DNA from: Rhizobiales bacterium GAS188
GTDB lineage: Bacteria > Pseudomonadota > Alphaproteobacteria > Rhizobiales > Beijerinckiaceae
Assembly (NCBI GenBank): GCA_900104855.1
Contig: FNSS01000001.1
Coordinates: 2,046,001 to 2,110,000 of the forward strand
DNA: 64,000 bases
Direction of reading: 5' to 3'
Shown here: piece after piece, positions 35,085-44,001 of the stretch
Layout: every line of letters starts with the position of its first letter
How positions within the stretch are numbered: position 1 is the stretch's first letter
Notes under the pieces: generated by a model
Database searches by the model: none
What the model saw: only the letters and a program-made list of their open reading frames with translations
What the model was told of the DNA's origin: nothing
Translations under genes and position numbers: made by a program

Positions 35085-35528
35085 ATGTTCGAACTTGTTC
35101 GTGTACTACGGATTGGTTGTGCCGCTCTTTTGGCAGCGATCCTGGTCCTGACCGCGCCCTTGCCGTCTTACGCGGCCAGCGGCTCCGTCCGCATTAATCT
35201 CGTAAAGGCTGGGTTCATCGCCGGCGTCGCCGGCGGCGGCGGGATTTTGCATTTTCGCGGCAGGAACTATCGCCTGAACATCGGCGGTATCAGCGTCGGA
35301 ACGATCGGGGCGGCGGGCGCGGACTTGGTGGGGCGGGCCTACAACCTGCGGAGAGCGGCCGACATCGTTGGCACTTATACGGCTGTGTCCGGTAGTGTCG
35401 CCATTGCGGCTGGCGTGAAAGTCGCGCGACTGCAGAATTCAAACGGCGTCGTGCTGGAATTGCAGGGCCCGGAGGTGGGCCTTGAGGCATCGGCCTCCTT
35501 TAGCGGCATGAGCATTTCCATGCGCTAG
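35085..35528 (+). CDS. Secreted DUF1134-like (EipA-type) protein
   Basis: The product is 147 aa, starting at the ATG at 35085 with GGTGGAGGCC upstream. The signal peptide is about residues 1-29 (GCAALLAAILVLTAPLPSYA). The mature domain has the alternating glycine strands LVKAGFIAGVAGGGGILHF and LNIGGISVGTIGAAG, then LQNSNGVVLELQG. It resembles the DUF1134/EipA fold of periplasmic alphaproteobacterial envelope proteins, but the match is from memory of the pattern. Monocistronic. Confidence 0.7.
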   Translation: MFELVRVLRIGCAALLAAILVLTAPLPSYAASGSVRINLVKAGFIAGVAGGGGILHFRGRNYRLNIGGISVGTIGAAGADLVGRAYNLRRAADIVGTYTAVSGSVAIAAGVKVARLQNSNGVVLELQGPEVGLEASASFSGMSISMR

Positions 35529-35849
35529 CAAAAGCGGGGTTTGCGCGACGCCGACGAGCGGGCAAGCATGGCGTCCGTCACGCCGCCTTCATTCCGGATC
35601 TCGGCGGCCGCCGGCGTACGGAAGAAGGTTTCCTCGCCCTGTCGCCTCCTTGATCGTTCGGTCCATCCTCTCGACCTGACCGGGGTCGCGTGGGATTCTC
35701 TGCAGGATTGTACGCTTAGCCCTAAACCTAGAACCCAGCCGCGTCCGAATCGACGGATGGCGGGTTGAGCGATGAGGGGCGGTGGGCTCTCCCTCGTCAC
35801 CGATCGCCGACGGTGCTGGGAGGAAACGAATACGGCAGGGACGGGTCGC
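35529..35849. other. Gap, nothing recognised
   Basis: The stretch between two convergent genes shows no credible reading frame. No clear hairpin terminator was seen. Confidence 0.4.
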
Positions 35850-36458
35850 TTAGATCACCACGACCGGAGTGCCGATATGCACGCGATTGTAGAGATCGAT
35901 CGCGTCGAAGTTGCGCATGCGGATGCACCCGGAGGACACGGCTTGGCCGATCTCCGCGGGCTCGTTGGTGCCGTGGATGCGATAGAGCGTGTCGTGATTG
36001 CCCTCAAAGAGATAGAGCGCGCGGGCCCCGAGCGGATTGTCCCACTGACCTTGAAGCGGACCGTGTTTAAGATAGACTTTGAACTGCGGCCATTGCTCCA
36101 TGATCGAGGCGGTCGGCATCCAGGTCGGCCATTCCTTCATCCGCCCAACCGTTGCCCGGCCGGTCCAGCCATAGGCCTCGGCGCCGGTCGCAATCCGATA
36201 TTCGATCGCTTCGCCGCGAGCCAGAACGTAATAGAGATGTCGGCTGCCGGTATCGACGATGATCGTGCCTGGCTTTTCATTGGTCGAATATTGGACCTTG
36301 TTGCGGATGTCCGGGATGCGCCACTCGTCGGACTCGGCCTTCACCATCATCTGCTTGTCGCGCGCGGTGAGCTTCGGATCGGGCAGCCCCGATTGGAGGA
36401 TCGGCACGCAGCCGCCCGCAGCCAGTGCAATCGCCAAAAGCAAAACGTTGGGCTTCAT
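35850..36458 (-). CDS. L,D-transpeptidase lipoprotein (YkuD)
   Basis: The product is 202 aa. A lipoprotein signal ends LAAGGC (lipobox, Cys17). The YkuD domain follows from about residue 60 (GTIIVDTGSRHLYYVL) with the catalytic box IHGTNEPAEIGQ...SSGCIRM, both His and Cys present. It would form 3-3 peptidoglycan crosslinks or attach proteins in the periplasm. Hyphomicrobiales carry many paralogues. Monocistronic. Confidence 0.93.
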   Translation of the reverse strand: MKPNVLLLAIALAAGGCVPILQSGLPDPKLTARDKQMMVKAESDEWRIPDIRNKVQYSTNEKPGTIIVDTGSRHLYYVLARGEAIEYRIATGAEAYGWTGRATVGRMKEWPTWMPTASIMEQWPQFKVYLKHGPLQGQWDNPLGARALYLFEGNHDTLYRIHGTNEPAEIGQAVSSGCIRMRNFDAIDLYNRVHIGTPVVVI

Positions 36459-36628
36459 GTAAGCTGCCCCGTAGGACCTCCGGACTTCCTCTTACAGCAT
36501 CAGACCCAGCGAAACTACCTCCATCAGGAGGTCAAGCCGGAGAGCGGTTCTCCGGTATCTTGGGCTGGGACGCCCGGTAATCTTGGGGTCGCGGCCAACG
36601 AGAAGATCCAAGATCGGAGCTAAAGGCC

Positions 36629-36815
36629 ATGGCGACAGAAAATCTCGATAGCGCCATCGAACGCAGCCACACAGCGGTGGCGGCAATCTTATGCGGCAAT
36701 TGCGAGCCGGCCAAGGCACTATTTTCAGATGAGGATGACGTGACCTTGGGCAATCCCTTCGGGCCCTTCGCACGCGGCCGGGATGGCATCAGCCATTGCT
36801 TGGGCCAAACAATGC
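36629..36815 (+). pseudogene. Truncated NTF2/SnoaL-like protein
   Basis: The N-terminal 60 codons (DSAIERSHTAVAAILCGN; LFSDEDDVTLGNPFGPFARG) resemble the start of a SnoaL/NTF2-like ligand-binding protein of about 130-150 aa. After about 36815 the frame becomes an Arg/Ser-rich tail overlapping the opposite gene at 36966, so the natural C-terminus is lost. Function probably lost. Confidence 0.6.
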
Positions 36816-36965
36816 CGATGCATGCATGGAGCGGCACCAGACCGCCGCGGTCGCGGGAATTCCGCTCGAGAACATCACCGTTCGCTTTAGCTAACTCGAG
36901 CGGCCGATGGCGGCTTAGGTCGACAGCGGACATTCAACAGGACACCACGTGCCTCACTTTATCCA

Positions 36966-37622
36966 TTAGGCTGCTTCGGCCGCCGGATCCTCTTTCTCTC
37001 CCCGCGCCACGATCTTGAGCGTCCCGTCGGGTAACGGCCTCTGCAGCTTGAGTGCCTCCGAGGCCGGTGCCATCAGCCAAGCCTCGATCTCCTCGGCCGT
37101 TGTCAGGACAACCGGCATCGCTTTGGGATGGATGGCCGCGACCTCGACATTCGGCTCTGTCGTCAGGATGCCGTAGAGCTGGTGCTCGCCCTCGATCGGG
37201 TTGGCCTTGGTGCCGCGCTTGCCGTGCCAAACCGTCCAGAGGCCGGCGAAGAAAGCGAGCGGCCTCTCCTCCGACAGCGAGAACCATGTCGGGGTCTTAC
37301 GAGGCTTGGTGTCCGCGTATTCGCAAAAGGACGTCCAGGGCACCAGGCAGCGGTTCGCCGGGCCAAGCCAGGGGCGCCAATGGGCGCTTTTGACGTTGCG
37401 GATGTTGGTGATCGGTTGGCCACCGAAGGCCGGCGGCCCCGGCATGCCCCAGCGCGCCTTGACCAGCTCGCGCGTGCCGTCTGAGCCGGTGCGCACGATC
37501 GGCGCCAGGTAGTCGGGGAAGATGCCCGGCAAAGGCGGCATGTTGCCAGTCCCGTCGCGCATGGCTCCCACGATGCCGCGGATTTCGTCCTGGCTGCGGT
37601 TCATGGAGTAGAGGTTGCACAT
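36966..37622 (-). CDS. SOS response-associated peptidase, HMCES/YedK type
   Basis: The product is 218 aa. The start at 37622 places the catalytic Cys at position 2 (MCNLYS), as required after Met removal. The family boxes ITNIRNVKSAHW, CLVPWTSFCEYAD and AIHPKAMPVVL supply the Asn, Glu and His. The enzyme crosslinks covalently to abasic sites in single-stranded DNA and shields them. An upstream extension of the frame is ignored because it would bury the cysteine. Full length. Confidence 0.95.
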   Translation of the reverse strand: MCNLYSMNRSQDEIRGIVGAMRDGTGNMPPLPGIFPDYLAPIVRTGSDGTRELVKARWGMPGPPAFGGQPITNIRNVKSAHWRPWLGPANRCLVPWTSFCEYADTKPRKTPTWFSLSEERPLAFFAGLWTVWHGKRGTKANPIEGEHQLYGILTTEPNVEVAAIHPKAMPVVLTTAEEIEAWLMAPASEALKLQRPLPDGTLKIVARGEKEDPAAEAA

Positions 37623-37839
37623 ATGGGCATCATGCCGCGCCATCTGCGATCGCTCAAGATCGTGGCGACGAATGAAACTTTTGGCAAACCTCACCGTAGC
37701 TGAATCCAGCCGCGGCCGATTAGCCCCCCTTATCAGTTGCGGCCAGGGCCCCCGTCGGTCTGACCCCGGCGGGGGTCCACCGCTCAGCTAACCTATAGCC
37801 AGCGAGGGCAGTCGGCAGCGTCAAGCATCGGGGTTGACC

Positions 37840-38215
37840 ATGCCCAAAGCTGTCGCTCGCCGTCGAGACGCCGTATTGCCGTCCTTCGTGCGCCCCCAGC
37901 TCTGCCGGCTGCAGGAAAAGCCGCCATCAGGGGATCGCTGGGTTCACGAGATCAAATATGACGGCTATCGCATCAACGCACTGATCGACGCTGCTAGCGT
38001 CAAGCTGCTTACCCGCACGGGGCTCGACTGGACCGATCGCTACCCGGCCACCGCCGCCGCGCTGAACAAATTGCCGGCACGCCGCGCCTATATCGATGGC
38101 GAGCTTTGCGCTCTGAATCCCGATTGCACCACGTCATTTGCCGCAATGCAGGCCGCGACCGATTCAGCGAACACCGGCGACCTCGTCTATTACGGATTTA
38201 CGAGATTTACGGTGA
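37840..38215 (+). pseudogene. Truncated ATP-dependent DNA ligase (LigD-type ligase domain)
   Basis: The start of an adenylation domain is clear: WVHEIKYDGYRINALI with the nucleotidyl Lys, LLTRTGLDWTDRYP and AYIDGELCAL. It then stops being ligase after GDLVYYGF, where the GTGACAGTGCA element begins (38210). Everything after the first 125 or so residues is missing, so no active ligase is made. No Ku gene is nearby. Confidence 0.85.
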
Positions 38216-38291
38216 CAGTGCATTCAATTCTTGAATTCAGAAGCCGCCAGAAATAGCGTGAGCCAGGCGGCAATTTGTGCACTGCCACCGA
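38210..38291. repeat. Complete GTGACAGTGCA element truncating the ligase gene
   Basis: 82 bp from CGGTGACAGTGCATTCAATT to TTGTGCACTGCCACCGAAA, with inverted ends and a central GC hairpin (GCCGCC...GGCGGC). The ligase frame breaks exactly at its left end, and the second HNH gene ends 19 bp beyond its right end. Confidence 0.78.
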
Positions 38292-38309
38292 AACGTGCGA
38301 TCCGCCCGC

Positions 38310-39215
38310 TCACTGCTTGAAGCAGTGCTCTCGGTGCCATTGCAGGAAGTGCGGATGTGGACGCTCGGATGCCCTTTGAGGCCATATCGCGCTTCCGCTT
38401 CTGTTGATGAAGGTTCGGATCCCATCCGGGTCATTGGCGTGGCGGGAGATCAAGACCTCCAGGTCGTTCGAGAGACTGATCAGCCCACGATCGAACATCC
38501 AATGCGCCGTGCCGGACAACGCAAGACCGTTGCTGACGATGTCGGGACCGCTCGCTTCCACCGGCCGGATATGCGCCGCCTCTACCTCGGCACGCCCGCC
38601 GCCATTGATGAGCTTCAGTCCGCTGATGGCGCAGCGCTCGTCGTAGGCGCGCAGGACGACACGGCGAAAGATGCGATCCCTCGCGATCCGCGACGATAGA
38701 TAGCTGACGCGCTCGCGGGCCTGCTCGAATTCGTAGAGTGCATGCTCTTCCTGGAAGACGACAGGCTGTGAGGGCACGACGTCAGCCATGCGGGGGAGCA
38801 GCGGCTCATCGTCATTCAATCCGAGCCGGGTTATCCGGCTGAAGTCGCTCGACGATAGCGGACGCACAGCGGCCTGGGCGCGCCCGGAAATGCGTCCACC
38901 CTGATTCAAGACGCCGCGCTCAATCACGCCTTCCGCGTCGCTGAACGGCACAGGATTGGCGAAATCGAGATAGCTGCCCGGCTCGATGAGCGCGAGGAAC
39001 ATGCCGGGAGCGGTGGGATCGGGAATGACGCGCTCGACCTTAGCGATCGCGAAATAGCCGCGGGTCTCCGCGATCTTCCGCGGCTCGTAATAGACGATCC
39101 AATCGCCGACACACGCTTCGACCCGCCCCAGATACTGGCGGGGAAACTGATACCGCTCAGCCGGGCTGTCGTCGTAGATCGAATCCGAGCGATGGATGAA
39201 GACCCCGAATCCCAT
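38310..39215 (-). CDS. HNH endonuclease with N-terminal PUA/EVE-like domain, paralogue 2
   Basis: The product is 301 aa, colinear with the protein at 21293 along its whole length and about three quarters identical by eye, including both ends (MGFGVFIHRSDSIYDDSPAE; HFLQWHREHCFKQ). The HNH residues are kept in DERCAISGLK, AAHIRPVEAS, VSNGLALS and TAHWMFDRG. The linker at about 140-160 differs most and is two residues longer. Presumed modification-dependent endonuclease. The two loci share no flanking genes. Confidence 0.8.
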   Translation of the reverse strand: MGFGVFIHRSDSIYDDSPAERYQFPRQYLGRVEACVGDWIVYYEPRKIAETRGYFAIAKVERVIPDPTAPGMFLALIEPGSYLDFANPVPFSDAEGVIERGVLNQGGRISGRAQAAVRPLSSSDFSRITRLGLNDDEPLLPRMADVVPSQPVVFQEEHALYEFEQARERVSYLSSRIARDRIFRRVVLRAYDERCAISGLKLINGGGRAEVEAAHIRPVEASGPDIVSNGLALSGTAHWMFDRGLISLSNDLEVLISRHANDPDGIRTFINRSGSAIWPQRASERPHPHFLQWHREHCFKQ

Positions 39216-39268
39216 GCGATTTTATTAGCTTGCTTCGTCCGATGATGCACTTGCGATGAGCCAGGCCG

Positions 39269-39772
39269 CTACTCATCGGGGATCTCGCGGTTCGAGAAGT
39301 AGGCGTCCCAGAACGGGTACGCTGCCGCGAGCCACCGGCGAAGCGCGCGGTGCGTCTTCGCGTAGTACCCCGCTTCATAAGCGCTCGGGGTGACCCACCA
39401 GCTGACATCGACGTCGTAGCGCAGCAGGTCTTCGGTGAGCTGAGTGCGCCGCCCCATCGGGTACAGGTAGCAGCAGCCGAGATAACCACCCTCACTGTCC
39501 CGCAGGACGTAGGTGAAGGAGTAGCGCTCACGGAACTCGAGCTCGTGCCAAACCAGATCGACGAAGTTGAACTCCTCGGTGACGGGCTCGCTGGGCCAGT
39601 TCCCGCCTCTCGTCCGGCGGATGAGAGCGAGGCTCGCGTTGATGCCCCGCACGTCGTCTTGGAGATCGGCCCGCGTGATCGCGGTGGCGACGACCTCCTC
39701 GTGGGCGAGGCGAGCAGGTGGGGAAAAGTCTGCGGGCATCTCGAGCTGCTTGGACAGTAGCCGGTAATCCAT
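39269..39772 (-). CDS. GNAT-family N-acetyltransferase
   Basis: The product is 167 aa. The start at 39772 is fixed by GGAGGGATCC just upstream. The GNAT core is seen as YSFTYVLRDSEGGYLGCCYLY (strands 2-4), DVSWWVTPSAYEAG and a C-terminal WDAYFSNREIP. The acetyl-CoA loop is weakly conserved. The substrate is unknown. It is followed upstream, in the same direction, by the DHFR-like gene, 58 bp away. Confidence 0.8.
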   Translation of the reverse strand: MDYRLLSKQLEMPADFSPPARLAHEEVVATAITRADLQDDVRGINASLALIRRTRGGNWPSEPVTEEFNFVDLVWHELEFRERYSFTYVLRDSEGGYLGCCYLYPMGRRTQLTEDLLRYDVDVSWWVTPSAYEAGYYAKTHRALRRWLAAAYPFWDAYFSNREIPDE

Positions 39773-39830
39773 GGATCCCTCCGGGCGTTGATGGTGGCGA
39801 CCACAATTGAAGCGGGGGTAGTCGGCGGGC

Positions 39831-40412
39831 TCAGCGACGAACACGGTAGCGGATGTGCGTGGCCTCCGGCGTGTCGACCACCCGAACGATGTCCAGCTCG
39901 ATGCGCGACGGCAACATGTCGAACATCCGCCGGCCGCTCCCGAACAGCATCGGGATCTGATGAATTTGCAGTTCGTCCAGCACGCCGGCCTCGAGCGCCC
40001 GTTGGGCCGTATAGGCGCCATGTACCAACACGTTGCGGTCCCCCGCGGCAGCCTTCGCCTGCGCCATGGCGCTGGCAATCCCATCGGTCACATAAGTCAC
40101 CAACGGATAGTTCGCGACGGACGGGTTCGGCGGCCGGTGACTGGGCACGAAGATCGGCACACCGTGATGATCACCGCGCCAGTGATCAACCTGCTCCACG
40201 GTACGCCGACCGGCGAGTACCGCGCCGGTCGCATTGATTTCGTCAATTAAGTCTCCAGCCGGCCCGGCCGGTCGGAAGGGCTCCCTTTCAGGTGTGGCGA
40301 GCCACTCGTGCAGTCGCATAAAGCCGTCGCCGCCGGGGTTGCCCGGTTCGTCGTTGGGACCCGCGATGTACCCGTCGAGGGACATCGACATGAAGAGCAC
40401 TGATGCAGACAT
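39831..40412 (-). CDS. Dihydrofolate reductase-family protein (RibD C-terminal type)
   Basis: The product is 193 aa. The fold landmarks are VLFMSMSLDGYIAGPN at the N-terminus, AVLAGRRTVEQ, NVLVHGAYTAQRALEAG and LDELQIHQIPMLFGSGRRMF. NADPH-dependent reductase of unknown substrate; it lacks features of the essential folate enzyme. Probably co-transcribed with the GNAT gene. Confidence 0.9.
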   Translation of the reverse strand: MSASVLFMSMSLDGYIAGPNDEPGNPGGDGFMRLHEWLATPEREPFRPAGPAGDLIDEINATGAVLAGRRTVEQVDHWRGDHHGVPIFVPSHRPPNPSVANYPLVTYVTDGIASAMAQAKAAAGDRNVLVHGAYTAQRALEAGVLDELQIHQIPMLFGSGRRMFDMLPSRIELDIVRVVDTPEATHIRYRVRR

Positions 40413-40541
40413 CTTTACCTCCCGGACCAGAGCGGGTTCACCTCTCTAGGACGATCCAGCTCGCGTCAGGCCGACACCTGCGCGAAGAATTTTGGCGGCC
40501 CCTGGGGTTACGCCGAGCTCCTCGAGGCCATCAAGGCCCGA

Positions 40542-40561
40542 GTGCACTGTCACGGAAATCG
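40542..40561 (-). repeat. Right end of a GTGACAGTGCA element
   Basis: GTGCACTGTCACGGAAATCG matches the right terminus of the family. The preceding bases (from about 40486) read as a short coding remnant, NFGGPWGYAELLEAIKA, of unknown origin, cut off at this point. Confidence 0.45.
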
Positions 40562-40593
40562 GAATGTCGGGCCTGACCTCGGAGATGATGGAA

Positions 40594-41811
40594 TCAGGTG
40601 TAACGTTCGGGGGGCGATTGGACGGTTGGGCGCGCGGCGTCCAGGATCTCCTGGGGGTTGCCGGTCAGCGGCGGGTAAATCCGCACGCAGTTGATCAGTT
40701 CCTTGGTCTGCTTGGCCTGCGGCCCCACCGCCACGACCCGGCGCTCCCAGCCATGGGTATAGAGGGCGCCCCAGGGTCCCAGGTCGAGCACCGTGACATA
40801 CCAGTCGATCTGCAGCGGCAGCATCGGGTGGCCGAAGAGGTCGCAGACCACGTTATGCCCGGCGAACCGCCCCATCGGGCGGGCGTGTTGGCAAGACATC
40901 ACCGAGGGATGGACGCCGTCGATGAGGAGCCAGGCCACGTCGCCTGCAGCGAAAACGTGAGCGACGCCCTGGACCCGCAGGCATTGGTCGACCTGCAGGC
41001 GGCCGAACGTGTCGCGCTCGACGGGGAACAGGGCGGTCAACCCGCTCGCGCGCATGCCCGCCGTCCACACGATGGTAGCGGCGGCGATATGCTCGCCCGT
41101 GTCGAGCATCGCGCCGGCCGGATCGACCGCCACGACGCGAACGCCGGTGCGCTGCTCGATCCCCAAGGCATCGAGCGCCTCCCGGATGACCGGCATGGCC
41201 GCTTCTCCCATCGTTGAGCCGATATGCGATGCGTGATCGGCCAGGATCACGCGTGGCTCGCTGCCTTGTGGCAGGGTAGCACGAAGCCGGGCAGGCATCT
41301 CGCAGGCGGTCTCCACCCCGGTCAGACCCGCGCCGACGACGAGCACTGTTGTCGGCCCGCCGGCGGCCGGAATGCCCCTCAGGCCGGCGATGTGGCGATC
41401 GAGCCGGGTCGCCTCGTCGAAGGTGTCGACGCTGAACGCATGATCCGCGAGGCCCGGGATAAGCGGCTTGGCGACCTCGCTGCCGGCGGCCATGACGAGC
41501 CGGTCGTACGGCAGGACCTTTCGACCCTGCGGCGTTGTCACCCCAACCTCCTGCCCGTCCAGGTCAATGTCGGTTACATTCCCCGCAATATGGCGGACGC
41601 CGATGGGATCGAGCACGGCATCCAGTGCGACCCTGACCTTGCTCAGGTCAGCCTCATAGTTGCGCACCCGGATTCCATGGAAGGCGTCCCGGTTGACCAG
41701 GGCGATTTCGAGGTCTGCGGCTGAGGTTCCGAGTTCGCCGCGGCGACGTGCGGCGCCGACCGCGCTCCACAGTCCGGCAAAGCCGCCGCCGACGATGACG
41801 ATACGCTGCAT
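40594..41811 (-). CDS. Type II NADH dehydrogenase-like FAD oxidoreductase
   Basis: The product is 405 aa. An FAD-binding dinucleotide fold opens the protein (IVIVGGGFAGLWSA), a second Rossmann motif lies near residue 150 (VLVVGAGLTGVETA), and the FAD-contacting HVFAAGDVA is near 290. The C-terminal part (GRFAGHNVVCDLFG...) is amphipathic, as in membrane-peripheral NDH-2 enzymes. It would pass electrons from NAD(P)H to quinones without pumping. No partner gene; substrate specificity is inferred from the family only. Confidence 0.9.
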   Translation of the reverse strand: MQRIVIVGGGFAGLWSAVGAARRRGELGTSAADLEIALVNRDAFHGIRVRNYEADLSKVRVALDAVLDPIGVRHIAGNVTDIDLDGQEVGVTTPQGRKVLPYDRLVMAAGSEVAKPLIPGLADHAFSVDTFDEATRLDRHIAGLRGIPAAGGPTTVLVVGAGLTGVETACEMPARLRATLPQGSEPRVILADHASHIGSTMGEAAMPVIREALDALGIEQRTGVRVVAVDPAGAMLDTGEHIAAATIVWTAGMRASGLTALFPVERDTFGRLQVDQCLRVQGVAHVFAAGDVAWLLIDGVHPSVMSCQHARPMGRFAGHNVVCDLFGHPMLPLQIDWYVTVLDLGPWGALYTHGWERRVVAVGPQAKQTKELINCVRIYPPLTGNPQEILDAARPTVQSPPERYT

Positions 41812-41950
41812 GCCACCCTCTCCTGCGCATCAGACGCTTCCAGCCGCCCTTCGGGCCTTGCCCTGGCGATCGAGGATTTGCGGCGACAGCGAACTTGACG
41901 GCCTCCATGTCTCGTGTCCAGATCGTCGGAACTGAAAATTAGGGGTCGGT

Positions 41951-43216
41951 ATGGGGATCCGCGTGCTCTTGGCTGGTGCATGCTTGGTCTGTGCATGCTT
42001 GGCCTGTGCCTTGGCAGGATGCGCCGTCGTCGATCCAGTCGATTCGCGCTATGATGCGATTGCTCGCAGTCTCGCGAAAGGCCGCAACGAAACGATCCTG
42101 CTGAACCTTGTTCGAGCCAGCCACGACTACCCGCTGAGCTTCGTGACGATCGCCAACGTCACACCTTCGCTATCGAACACGACATCCTTCGGGCTGCCAT
42201 CTTTCCTGCTCGGACCCGCTCCGCGTGGGGTGGGGCCGCTCTTTACCCCGGGGCGTGACGTTGTGTTTGGGAACCAGACGGTCTCGAACACGACGGCGGT
42301 CAGCACCAATTTCAACGTGTCTACGCAGGAAACAAGTGCGTTCTATACGGGCTTCTTGAAACCCATCGATTTGCAGACTTTGGACTATTTCATTCGGCAA
42401 GGCTACTCGCGCGAACTGCTGTTCTGGCTCTTCACTCAATCCGTTGAATTCGACCTGCCCGGACGCGCTTTTTTATACAGCTACAATCCACCCGACGACT
42501 ACGGATGCCCGCGAGAGGATCCAAAACAGAGGTGCTTCCGCGAGTTCGTCCTGATGGCGATCTATGCGGGCCTGACGGTGGAAGAGAGAACTGTTCAAAA
42601 GGCCGCGTCCGGCCCAAGGGGAGGGAGTGCCAGCGGCCAAGGCGGCGGCAAAACCGAAACAACCAGCTTCTTTCGCTTCTGCTTCGATCGCCAATTGGCT
42701 GCAATCGGCCAAAATGCCATGGGATCGAAGGCGATCGAGGTCAAAACAAAATTCCTTGATCTCCCGATCACTTCAGTGTCGCCGAAATGCGGAAGCTATT
42801 GGGATCCGCGAGCCAACGCCGGACTCCCCCAGACCGACACGCTCGACTTCAACGCAGGCTCCATCAAATTCCGAGTAAGGCCTCGTTCCGCGTTTGGTAT
42901 TTTTCAATTTCTCGGAACCCTGATCAAGATGCAGCGGGACCACCCGGATGCCTGGCAAGGCGCATATTATCCAAGGCCCGAAGTATTGGATCCGCCAACT
43001 CTGGCAACCGTGCACGACGACCGCTATGTGTTCAAGATCAGCTTCAATGAGAGAGAAGGTTGTTTCGCGCATACGTGGTTCAATGATGGAGATTATTGCG
43101 TTCCGGAGGACGCGACGAACAGCAAGCGAATCTTCAATCTGTTGGCACAACTCATCGCGATCGAGACCGCGGCCACCGATCTCTCAATCACGCCGACCGT
43201 TCGGGTCATCCAGTGA
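41951..43216 (+). CDS. Hypothetical lipoprotein, 421 aa
   Basis: The signal peptide ends in the lipobox ALAGC (about residues 20-24), so it is probably lipid-anchored. The next region, YDAIARSLAKGRNETILLNL and SFVTIANVTPSLSN, is distinctive and may define a family. A Gly-rich insert follows at about 218-232, and paired cysteines (CPREDPKQRC) suggest disulphides. No domain is recognised. Monocistronic, with a promoter probably in the gap shared with the divergent NDH-2 gene. Confidence 0.8.
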   Translation: MGIRVLLAGACLVCACLACALAGCAVVDPVDSRYDAIARSLAKGRNETILLNLVRASHDYPLSFVTIANVTPSLSNTTSFGLPSFLLGPAPRGVGPLFTPGRDVVFGNQTVSNTTAVSTNFNVSTQETSAFYTGFLKPIDLQTLDYFIRQGYSRELLFWLFTQSVEFDLPGRAFLYSYNPPDDYGCPREDPKQRCFREFVLMAIYAGLTVEERTVQKAASGPRGGSASGQGGGKTETTSFFRFCFDRQLAAIGQNAMGSKAIEVKTKFLDLPITSVSPKCGSYWDPRANAGLPQTDTLDFNAGSIKFRVRPRSAFGIFQFLGTLIKMQRDHPDAWQGAYYPRPEVLDPPTLATVHDDRYVFKISFNEREGCFAHTWFNDGDYCVPEDATNSKRIFNLLAQLIAIETAATDLSITPTVRVIQ

Positions 43217-43324
43217 GCATGCATAGCTGATGGGTCCTTCGGCAAGCGCCGGTTGCCTCGGCTCGGCGTGCGGCTGTAGCCTTCGCCGGCCAATTCCTCC
43301 CGAAGCCGAACCCAGGAGAGCCGC

Positions 43325-43708
43325 ATGCAGCGCCGCGATCTCAACGCCCATGACGCCCCGCCCCCCGTCGCCGCCTATACGCACGCCATCGAGGTCACGG
43401 GCGCGACCCGCACCCTCTATATCAGCGGCCAGGTCGGCCAGAGGATGGACGGCACCATCCCCGACGACATCGTCGAGCAGAGCCGGCTCGCCTGGCAGAA
43501 TCTCGAGGCACAGCTCAAGGCCGCCGGCATGACCTTGGACAATCTCGTCAAGACCACCACCATCCTGCCGAACCATGGCGACCTCGCCGCGGCGCGCGAA
43601 GGGCGCAGCGCGGTGCTGGGCGATCGCCGCCCGGCGAGCACGCTGATCGTCGGCGGTCTTGCCAATCCCGCCTGGAAGATCGAGGTCGAGGGCATCGCGG
43701 CGGCGTGA
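43325..43708 (+). CDS. RidA-family protein
   Basis: The product is 127 aa, full length for the family. Core segments: RTLYISGQVGQRMDGTIP, QNLEAQLKAAGMTLDNLVK and RPASTLIVGGLANPAWKIEVEGIA. The Arg that binds the imine carboxylate in true RidA appears in GDRRPAST; the usual C-terminal Glu is in KIEVEG. It may hydrolyse reactive enamine/imine intermediates; subgroup members do other chemistry. AGGAGAGCCGC precedes the start by a good distance. Confidence 0.93.
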   Translation: MQRRDLNAHDAPPPVAAYTHAIEVTGATRTLYISGQVGQRMDGTIPDDIVEQSRLAWQNLEAQLKAAGMTLDNLVKTTTILPNHGDLAAAREGRSAVLGDRRPASTLIVGGLANPAWKIEVEGIAAA

Positions 43709-43776
43709 GGCTTCACCTTCTCATCTCGAGCGCCGGCGCTTACCCTCTCCTGCTGGCGAGACCTTTGCGGATTGGG

Positions 43777-43902
43777 GGTCATCCCGTGCGCACTGCAGCA
43801 CGATAGTGTTGCGGTGCAGACACGGGACCCACAACGCGCGCCGGCGGATGGGTCCCGGATCTGCAGCGCATCATTTCATGCTGCGCAGCGTCCGGGATGA
43901 CC
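43777..43902. repeat. Palindromic intergenic element with GGTCATCCCG ends
   Basis: A 126-bp element opens GGTCATCCCG and closes CGGGATGACC, with a second internal pair (CGGGACCCA / TGGGTCCCG at 43828 and 43851). The form is familiar from dispersed repeats in rhizobial genomes. One copy is seen in the window, between convergent genes. Confidence 0.65.
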
Positions 43903-43950
43903 AGCGTTTGAGAATTTTGCAAAGGTCTCGCTCACGGGCACCTACCGGCG

Positions 43951-44001
43951 CCATGCCTTTCACTCAGCCATGCCTTTCACTCAGCCATGCCTTTCACTCA
44001 G
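43951..44001. repeat. 17-bp tandem repeat, three units
   Basis: CCATGCCTTTCACTCAG is repeated three times without change, and a fourth partial unit (CTATGCC) follows. The last unit overlaps the stop codon of the gene on the minus strand (43994), so copy number could alter that C-terminus. Confidence 0.85.
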
